Under the pieces are notes generated by a model that saw only the letters and a program-made list of their open reading frames with translations, made no database searches and was not told where the DNA came from. Source: Adiantum capillus-veneris (taxonomy: Eukaryota > Streptophyta > Polypodiopsida > Polypodiales > Pteridaceae). Taken from it: a DNA stretch of 64,000 bases. Positions 56,391-64,000 of the stretch are shown here, piece after piece. The stretch spans positions 49,980,274 through 50,044,273 of the forward strand of contig CM043942.1 of assembly GCA_014529385.2 (NCBI GenBank), given 5' to 3'. Each line of letters starts with the position of its first letter. Position 1 is the stretch's first letter. The position numbers and the translations under genes are program-made.

Positions 56391-56468
56391 CTCCAATGAA
56401 TGGGAAGGTCGAAATGCAACAAAATGTTTATCATAACCCACCGTGTGCTCCTTGCTCAATTCAACAAC
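56391..56468 (-). CDS. exon of unnamed host gene (26 codons)
   Basis: On minus: acceptor GTTTTGCAG, then VVELSKEHTVGYDKHFVAF and seven more residues, then donor GTATAT. The exon is 78 bp, phase 0 at both ends. It joins in frame with the exon at 56663-57334 across a 194-bp intron (GTAATG...TTTGCAG). I do not recognise the protein. Further 3' exons were not found before the PPR fragment. Confidence 0.55.
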
Positions 56469-56662
56469 CTGCAAAACTCTCAATATGCATCACAGGATTG
56501 AAACCTACCCATATTTAAATAAATGAAAAGTTTACAGCTTCCTCTAATCCCATGTAGTAACTACTCCCAAACAACCCAAATGTGCTCTTCAGAGGGAAGT
56601 TGTTTAGTAAATGAAAATGCCAAGAGCTTCAATGAAAGGAAATCTCATTGCTTTGACATTAC

Positions 56663-57334
56663 CTGCTTGAATGGGGCATTATTGAGTTTAATGAGGTTCG
56701 TGTTAGAGTCTTCTATGATGCTGAATTCAATGTAATTCATAGTAGAGCTCTCTTTGTCAAAGAAAATCTGAGTGTCATCATGAGTTATATCAGGTTCAAA
56801 TCCATTTGCCATATGATAATCTGTCATCCCTGTGTTACCTGCATAATATTCGACTCCAGGGTTTGAAGAATCAATGTGTGAGGATGCCACATTCATTATC
56901 GACTCTTCACTTTTCCGAAAGATTTCAGCCGTAAAATTATTCAGGTAAGTTCGATGACCTTTTGCTGACGAAACTGTGAAACGGGCATTATTCTCTACCA
57001 ATTCTGATGATGATGGTGATGATATTGTGAAATTCGAAGTTCCCCACTCACCATCACGAGTTTTGCTGATAACGAGGGCTGATTGTGTCTTTGGCGAGTC
57101 ATCTGGATCATGTGTTAGTGTACCATTCACCAACCTGACTGGCTTGTCTCGAGTCTTAGACTCTCTACTCTTAACATCTTCGCAAGCTGTAGCTTCACTT
57201 GTCTTAAAGGAAACTTGTTTCTTCTTTGTCTGCCCAACTGCTTTTCCCTTCTGAAATGTTAAAGTGTAATGATTATCATTTGTCTTAACCATCAACAGAT
57301 GGGGCTCTCCGAAGGGATCATAAGCCGCAGAAAA
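56663..57334 (-). CDS. large exon of unnamed host gene (224 codons)
   Basis: Minus frame from acceptor CAATTTAG at 57335 (first residues FSAAYDPFGEPHLLMV) to donor CAG/GTAATG at 56662, 672 bp, phase 0 at both ends and free of stops. The middle is basic and Ser/Thr-rich (QTKKKQVSFKTSEA), the end acidic (NYIEFSIIEDSNTNLIKLNN). A low-complexity, probably disordered region of a nuclear-type protein is plausible, but no domain is recognised. An alternative internal acceptor exists before KGKAVGQ. The 5' exons would lie beyond the LINE to the right. Confidence 0.6.
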
Positions 57335-57483
57335 CTAAATTGAACTGGGAATCAGCAATCTTGCATGTCAAGCCAGCATCAGCAGGCTCATACAAGTCTT
57401 AAACGTTTATGTATGTGTGTTGGATTAAATCTTTCTTTCTTCTGCATTTTTGGTTCAGCTATACTGTGCTTTGTTAATTTGTG

Positions 57484-57486
<3 letters not shown>

Positions 57487-57517
<31 letters not shown>
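57487..57517 (+). repeat. (TC)n microsatellite
   Basis: Uninterrupted TC run between the host exon and the LINE. Confidence 0.95.
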
Positions 57518-57518
<1 letters not shown>

Positions 57519-57649
57519 AAAAACACACAATCTGAGTCCAAATTTGCATCGGTACACTGTGCCCAAACTTATGCAATATACTCATAGCAGCATGACAAGC
57601 ATGTACAGGCAGACCCAAGCATCTTCTTAGACACTTCCTAATGCAAATC

Positions 57650-60100
57650 CAGCGTACTTGTCTGCATGGGAGGTTGGATAGAAAGCTAACCTCAATGGTT
57701 GCTTGAAGCTGTACGTTTTGAGTAGTGCAATATTCAGAGGTGGCCATCTGCTCAGAATAGCCCAAAGCCTCCAGTGGCCTGTTCTCAAGAGCTGATGGGT
57801 CAGGATCGATGACACAAGTCCTCCCACAGATGCCCACTACTCTGATCCTCTGAAAACAGCACTCTGCAACCTGTGGCGCCTCAATTGAGACTGCATAGTC
57901 GATCCTTGCTCTGTACCTCGAAGAAGATGGAGGGTATAGTCTTTGAGCAAGCTCGAACTGCGATGTGAGGACCTCCAGTTGCGTGAAGGCCTCCATCCAT
58001 CTGGGAGCTACTGACTCTAAAGGTGTGAGCCACTCGGCTGGTACTGCCTCGCTGATGTCCTGACACATGCTCTGTCCTCCTCTCATGCCCTACAGCTGGA
58101 CGGTTTGTAGCTCCTCTATCAAACCTGAGAACTCAAGCCAGTCGCCAAGAGTGCGTGCTGGACCCTCTGCCATGGAACCCCAAGACACATGAGGCCTACT
58201 ACCAACCAAGTGGCCTCTTTGAGTGCTGACCATGAGTGGAGGGTCTCCAAGGGCTCCTGCCTGAGGCACTCGAGCTCTGAGTCGCTGTGGCAACAAATCC
58301 TTCCAAGGCTCCTCCCCTGGAAGCAGTCCTCTGACCACAAACTTCCCAAGAAGGGCTCTGCTCTGCTAAGCTGGGCCTATGATCCCCTAACCCCCCCTGA
58401 GAACACGGTAGAGTGATGATATGCCAAGCTACTTTTTCTTGGGCCATCTGAATGTCGCGCCCTGACCAAAGAAAGTTCTTGATCAGCCTCTCTACTTGGC
58501 TGATACAAGAACTTGAAAAGATCAAACAAGAGGTAATGTACCACATAGTGCAAACAACACCTGGTTGATCACTACAACTCTGCCTGCCAACGAGAGCCGT
58601 GCCGAGCTCCAGTGAAGCAACTTTCTCCTGATGGACAAGAGGAGGGGAGCAATCTACTGCTCAGGAGACAGATCCAGGCCAACCTGGCAACCCAAGTAAC
58701 GAACTGCAGTCCCTAGAGGGATCCATCCAAAACCCTCACCTGGCAGCCAATCAGGCGTCACACTGCCAACCGAGAAAGCCACTGTCTTTCTCCAATTGAT
58801 CAGTGCGCTTGATGCACAGAAAAATGTCTCAAGAGCCTGCTCATACCTGTGTAAGTTTGCCATGTCCTCCAAGTACAAAGTTGAGTCGTCTGCAAACTCA
58901 GCATTCAATAGCTCATCGCCCCGAATAGGAAGCGCTAAGCCTCGTAAACCAACCTGCTGGAAAACGAAAAACCTGCTCATGGCCTCAGCATAGAACAGAA
59001 AGAGGAAAGGGGCAAGAGGACAGCCCTGCCTGACCAAATGTGTAAGCAAGAAACGGTCTCCTCTACCTCCTGCAAAAGCACCTCACTGTGTGCACGTCTA
59101 TGAAGAGTAGACACTCCCCTCTGATCCAAGCATCTGAGAAGCCCATCCTGTTAGAGTTGCCCCGTGTAGAGTGCCCTCGAAGAAGTTCCAGTCAACTTTG
59201 TCGTAGGCCTTCTCAAAATCGAGAAGTAGTATCACCAGATCCTCCCCTTGGAGATGCGCAAGGGCAAAAGCCTCCCAAAAGGTGAAGATGTTGTCAAGGA
59301 TACTGCCCTCCTTAACAAAACCTGTCTGGGTCCCATGGATAAGGCTCTCTAGAAGTGGATGAATCCTCAAACTCAGAATCTTGGATAGAATCTTATAGGC
59401 TGAGTTGAGGATGGTGATGGATCGCCACTGTCGAATCTCATCCAAGGAGCCACCTTCCTTAGGAAAGGTATATCAACCCTCACTGATGCTGTCTGGCATC
59501 TCGCCTGTGTGCAAGATGTACTAAAAGGCGCTGCAAAGGTTTGAGCCTAGTAAATCCCAATACTCCAAGAAGAAGCTGGGAGTCAAACCATCCTCACCGG
59601 GACAGCTACCACGAGGAAGTGCTCTGAGGGATGTATGGAGCTCCTTCTAACTGGAGAGGCAGCTCAAGACTCTGACGCATCTCCTCAGTCACAAGACAAG
59701 GCATCTGTGCCCAAACCTGCTCTCTGCATGCATCCCGACGCTCTGACTTTGGCTTTGCGGACAGCAAGCCTCGGTAAAAGTCAATGGCAACTGCATGCAT
59801 ATCCTCTGGCTCTGAAGCTACAAACCCGTCAGGTCTTCTCAACTGGCTGACACTAGCGTGCGCATGGCGGGGACCCACCGTCTCAAAGAACGCCCCAATC
59901 ACTCTGTCACCTACCTGGGTCCACTGAGATCCTGTCGAGGAAGCGAACTCATGACGCCTCTCCTCTATGCTAACTAGCTCCTGCGAGCCTACTGCAACTG
60001 CTCCTGCACCCAATTCTGTTTGAATCCTGCTCCTGCATCCTCTGCAAGGAAGCAACACCCCGTCCGAGACAGAGGGTCAATGTTACGTACTTTTGAGTAA
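57650..60100 (-). mobile_element. 5'-truncated LINE with RT, frameshifted
   Basis: On minus in order: the linker before RT (SIEERRHEFASSTGSQWTQV near 59950; EDMHAVAIDFYRGLL), then GEDGLTPSFF (near 59600), WRSITILNSAYKILSKIL (near 59420), GFVKEGSILDNI, LLLDFEKAYDKVDW, RQGCPLAPFLFLFYAE (near 59020), catalytic EFADDSTLYLED (near 58890), RYLGCQVG, LIKNFLWSGRD (near 58470) and CSQGGLG. At least four frame changes or stops occur. The endonuclease is missing, so it is 5'-truncated. The 3' limit is approximate, and no A-tail or duplication was identified. It probably sits in an intron of, or beside, the unnamed minus-strand gene. Confidence 0.85.
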
Positions 60101-60970
60101 AAAGCTCATTGAAGAACTGAGTAGTCCAACCGAGAAGTTCTGCAAATGAAAGCAAGAAAAAGAGCTCCCGCAATTAGTAACGAAATTTCTAAGCTCCAAA
60201 TGCTGTATTATAACAAGATCGATAAGCTTTGCTTGTCATACAAGGCTTGATCAGACCGATGTGTAGCAGAAAGCAAGTTGGCGCCATTAAGCTGAAACTG
60301 TAGAAAAAAATGACCTTTGCATATAAGCACGCTGCACTCTAGTCATGCAGAGCTGCATGTCTTTCTCCACATGCGGTGGCAGGCGATGGCGCTGTGGAAG
60401 GTGAGGGAGGAGGTGCAGCAACAGCAGGTTAAATGGCGTCCGAGGAGCTGCAGTCTGCAAAGCCTACAAATAAAGTTGAGAGAGCGCACAGAAAATTTTG
60501 AAACTTGAGTGCACTGCGTGGAATGCATAGACCTTTGGACCTGGGGCGCAACCGGACTCGACTCTAGAAGCGCCGTTACTCAGATGGTAGGCAGCTGACG
60601 AGAGTTGACTGGGAGAGAGGACTGCATCCTTTCGCCCTTCGAAAAGACCTTGCTGGGTTGCTGCAAGTAGTCGACGCATTACGAATATCATCTCGGTACT
60701 TCCAAAAACATTGCATGAAACTGAATTAGGCACTTGGATTTAGACACCTTAATCTTGTCAGTTTTCTAGTTTGGCATTGCTGTTTTATGTTTGTTGCCTA
60801 CAATCTGGGTCCTACTTTATTAGATCATCACATGCACTGGCGTAGTGTGGCTGTGACGGTAATTTACAAGCTTTTGAAGCTATTAGCAGTATGAGCTCAT
60901 GAAGAGGGATTGCATATGAGTGACTTCATCTTGCAACATTCTTCTTGCTGTCTAAGATGTTGTACGTGTT
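60101..60970. other. possible minus-strand exon area, unproven
   Basis: A minus frame at 60733-60464 and another at about 60475-60310 (FNLLLLHLLPHLPQRHRL) are open beside AG acceptors (CTAATTCAG; TTATTTGTAG), but donors are weak and no domain is seen. They might be 5' exons of the gene at 56.4-57.3 kb. Confidence 0.2.
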
Positions 60971-61090
60971 GGAGTGCAATGACTGCACAATATGCCCAAC
61001 ATGGTTGGATGTTAAATGAAGTCCGTTCCTCAAATGCAATCACCTTTGCATGCGCCTTGAAGAGTTGTTGGCATTGGGCAAGAAAATTTT
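60970..61090 (+). pseudogene. very short PPR fragment
   Basis: Plus frame ...AMTAQYAQHGWMLNEVRSSN followed by AITFACALKSCWHWAR matches one and a half PLS-type PPR motifs, with a disrupted middle. No extension on either side. Confidence 0.6.
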
Positions 61091-61374
61091 GGTGAGAATG
61101 CTAGTTGCGGGCCATATTGCGTATAGTTGCTTGGCATTGCTTTGATCCACATGCATGCAAAATGAGACGTCCAGTGAGAGAGAGAGAGAGAGAGCTTTGT
61201 ATAAGCAGATACCTTACGTTGCGCTCCTTGCTTGCTCAAGTCTCCAGCTTGCGCAGCGCAAAGCTTTCTTTATGCAAGCGCTAGTTTTATTACAAGCATG
61301 CATCATATATGGCTTAAAAGGAACGCACGAAAGGCACGCAGTGCCAACAAATTCACAGGGGCTTTAGACAGCTT

Positions 61375-61800
61375 ACCATATGGTAAAAAAAAATATAATT
61401 GCTAGATGATTTACTAGTTCCAATACGTACAAACATCTAGTAAGAGTGCAAACTAGCAAAAAAAAACAACTCCTAGATGCTACATATAGTAATTCTCTAC
61501 TATATGGAGATTTGAATAGCCATATGATAATTTAAGTCTCAATATGGTAAGTAAATTGCTAGTTCAATGTAGGAGTTGACTCACTTACTAGTTTGATCTT
61601 ACATATGAGTGCTCTCAAACTAGTAAGTCAACTAGCAATTTTTGTTTACGACACTAGAATTCATCTAGCAATATATGAGGACGGTTGCTTGCAAACTAGT
61701 AATTCATCTGGAAACTTTTTTGTAAACGAGCTAGTAGTTCACCTAGTAATTCATTAAGGAGCATGCAGACACAAACTAGTAATTCATCACGAAATTTTCT
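61375..61800 (+). repeat. CTAG-rich dispersed short repeats
   Basis: Motifs AACTAGTAATTCAT, ACTAGCAA and CTAGTAAG recur roughly twenty times over about 420 bp in both orientations. This resembles the subterminal repeat region of a DNA transposon. No terminal inverted repeat or transposase was found. Confidence 0.55.
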
Positions 61801-63285
61801 CCTGAGCAAAAAATTTAGGAGAGTTTTCTTCAACATTAGGAGATTAAAGTATGCTTAATTCATAAAGTGGCAACAAATAGAATGAAGTTTAGCAATCTTT
61901 CAAAACGTGCATTACATGCTACAATTCTTAATCATGTTGTTGGATTATAAAAGTACTTGTCATATGTTACAATCATATCCTTCATGGATAAAGGGCCAAA
62001 AATTTCAAATCAAAAACTATCAAGGCTTCCAACAACAAAAGCCATGTAACTAAAATCTTCACACATAGTGGAAGTATTAGCATCATCGTTTGCTCTCTTC
62101 TCGAGGAAACTATTCGATCTCTGCATAGCAAAATAGGTAGGTTTGATCAAGTGGTACAAGTCTTGTACTTTCTTGAGATTCAGGCACATCATTAATATAG
62201 TTTCTTTGTCATCCTTGGGCAAATTTTGCGCCTACACAATTGTCACAACAAAATAACATGATTTAAAGAGAGACACATTATTTTTTGTAAACATAAGTAA
62301 GGCAATGTTGTTAGCTTTTATTACAAACCTAAGATTTAGAAAATATTGATTTTGAATCATTGAACATCCCGATTCATTGAACATTCCCCATCAGATTTGT
62401 GCTCCTAAACATTTAAAGTCCACTCTTTTATTTTATAAGCCACATGCAAAAAAGAATCTCATTGATGTGAAGAAAATTACCTTTTTCTTTTTAAGCTTTA
62501 AAGACTTTGAAGCTTGATCTTTCTCTTTTAGTAGCTCTTCATCTCATAAGTATAGAAGTGGCAAAACATAGCTTTTTTTTATACATTACAATTAAGTAGG
62601 GTAAGTGTTTTATAAAAAAAAAATATCCATGTGAAACATGTTTGAATAGCACATTGCACTTTGTGTGCTTTTCTTTTTTGTTCTTGGTTTACACCATGTG
62701 CCCTTTCATTGATTTTTTCCTTCACAAAAATCAAAAACAGTGTGCAATCTTAATTGACACAACACAAAGTTCTAGAGAAAAAAATAAATGAAGTAGAATT
62801 AGTACCAGGTTTAATGATATGGTCAACACACTCATCAATTCATCGTTTACTTCCATATCCTTTTATTAAAAATAGTTGACAAACTCTTCATCTTGCATAT
62901 AGTTTCTATATGCCTGACATTCAAAATAGTTTACCCCGCATTAAGCAATACAATTTGGATCACACACACACACACACAAAAACACAAATTAGCCGAATTT
63001 ACCTCAATTATTTCATTTCTATCTTTGTGTGTGTGTGTGTGTTGTGTGTGTGCTTGAGAGAGAGAGAGAGAGAGAGAGAGAAGAGAGCGAGAGAGAGAGA
63101 GAAGATAGAGGGAGATAGAGAGGAGAAAACCCCATACACATAAGCATCTGCCATCACTTTGTGAAGCATGATTTTCCATAGCATCTTAGGAACATATACT
63201 TTCGTCACTCTCTAAACACATAATAACAAATTTTTATCATCATAGGTCTTATATTATTGTTATTTTAAGATAAAAGTGCTTACAT
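61801..63285. other. no gene recognised
   Basis: AT-rich, short frames only. It contains (AC)n and (GT)n near 62960-63050 and (AG)n near 63056-63110. Confidence 0.4.
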
Positions 63286-63350
63286 CACTACAAGAGGCTA
63301 TTCATATTAGCGACGCTCACACGACGCTAAAAAAAAAAATTCCCGTGTTC

Positions 63351-63392
63351 TATGAGCGTCGCAAATTTACAAGTAAATTTGCGACGCTCATA
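63351..63392. repeat. perfect 20-bp inverted repeat, 2-nt spacer
   Basis: TATGAGCGTCGCAAATTTAC at 63351-63370 and its exact reverse complement at 63373-63392, separated by AA. Confidence 0.97.
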
Positions 63393-63747
63393 ACGGACAC
63401 CGACTGGGCTAAAAAAATAACAGAGAGCGCTCAAAACTCAGATCTCAGATCTGAGTTTTTCGACGCCCTCAAGCAAGGAGCAGGTAACGCTCTCCCTCTC
63501 TCTCTCTCTCTCTTTCTTCTCCACACACACACACACACACAACACACACACACCACACGACGAGGAGGAGAGGAAGGAGAGCCAGGTATGCTTCTTCCCT
63601 CTCCTCACTCTCATGTTCCCTTCCCATCTTTCCCTCCCTCTCTCTATCTCTCACACAAACATACACCCCCATCCCACCACGAGTAAGAGAGAGGAGAGGA
63701 GAGAGAGTCCAAACCCCCCCCGGCACACATACACACACACATAGTGT

Positions 63748-63748
63748 T

Positions 63749-63791
<43 letters not shown>
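63748..63791 (+). repeat. (AG)n microsatellite
   Basis: AG run inside a 500-bp low-complexity region of CT, AC and AG tracts. The long Ser/Leu-rich minus frames here are artefacts. Confidence 0.95.
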
Positions 63792-63796
<5 letters not shown>

Positions 63797-63846
63797 AACA
63801 TAAACAAAAACGCACACACACATACATAAACAAAGAATGCACACAC

Positions 63847-64000
63847 ACATTGAGAGAGGAAAAGAGAGAGAGAGCATGCATAAAAAAAAACGCACACATT
63901 GAGAGAGGAAAAGAGAGAGAGAACATGCATAAACAAAAAACGCACACATTGAGAGAGGAAAAGAGAGAGAAAACATGCATAAACAAAAAAACTCACACAC
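63847..64000 (+). repeat. about 50-bp minisatellite running off the window
   Basis: Three units of ACATTGAGAGAGGAAAAGAG... start at 63847, 63896 and 63946. The array reaches the window end. Confidence 0.9.

Larger units (their letters stand above)
63286..64000 (+). mobile_element. terminus of a CACTA (En/Spm-like) DNA transposon, continuing past the window
   Basis: It starts CACTACAAGAGGCTATTCA, closely matching the plant CACTA terminal repeat CACTACAAGAAA. Subterminal TTAGCGACGCTC / GACGCTAA motifs and the perfect GAGCGTCGC palindrome follow, as expected for transposase-binding subterminal repeats. No transposase is in view. The right part is low-complexity. Confidence 0.75.

Overview
This window looks like repeat-rich land-plant nuclear DNA. 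A seed-free plant such as a fern is a reasonable guess, because decayed PLS/DYW pentatricopeptide-repeat (PPR) copies recur, but the sequence does not prove it. Most of it is transposable elements in nested or fragmentary form. Only one host gene can be named: the 3' part of a chloroplast J-like membrane chaperone of the CPP1/CDF1 family at 24.6-25.7 kb. A second, unnamed host gene on the minus strand has clean splice-phase evidence around 56.4-57.3 kb.

Left block (1-23.3 kb). An old Ty3-type element with gag and protease but no visible reverse transcriptase (E1) is split inside its protease by a chromovirus (3123-11809, TSD TGTGA, LTRs of about 1.47 kb, full gag-PR-RT-RH-IN-chromodomain with nonsense codons and gag frameshifts). 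Next is a non-autonomous LTR element (E3, 13337-23270, TSD ATGAC, LTRs of about 0.67 kb). It has no recognisable gag or pol, but carries arrays of short repeats and a minus-strand open stretch. E3 is itself split by a young Ty1/copia element (15476-20759, TSD CACCG, 282-bp LTRs differing at one base). LTR divergence rises in the order copia < chromovirus < E3, which fits the nesting.

Middle (23.3-37 kb). After the CPP1-like gene come several kilobases with no gene, a decayed Ty3 integrase end, a 5'-truncated LINE tail flanked by a 15-bp TSD, a small LTR with a copia-type primer site, and four LINE 3' ends. Those four ends share a hairpin (ACTCAC...GTGAGT) directly before an A-rich tail.

37.4-48 kb. 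A decayed Ty3-type gag-protease element (E4) has a tRNA-Asp-like primer site and a long leader carrying four copies of a 24-bp near-palindrome centred on ACGCGT. It has two zinc knuckles and a DSGA protease. A second decayed Ty3 protease/integrase fragment and an unrecognised coiled-coil ORF follow.

Right block (51-64 kb). This holds a 119-bp foldback, a PPR-DYW pseudogene, fragments of KH-domain and PPR genes, the unnamed minus-strand gene, a 5'-truncated LINE, a CTAG-rich stretch, and at the right edge the terminus of a CACTA transposon running out of the window. Long (AG)n, (TC)n and (AC)n tracts are scattered throughout. No rRNA, tRNA or CRISPR feature was seen.
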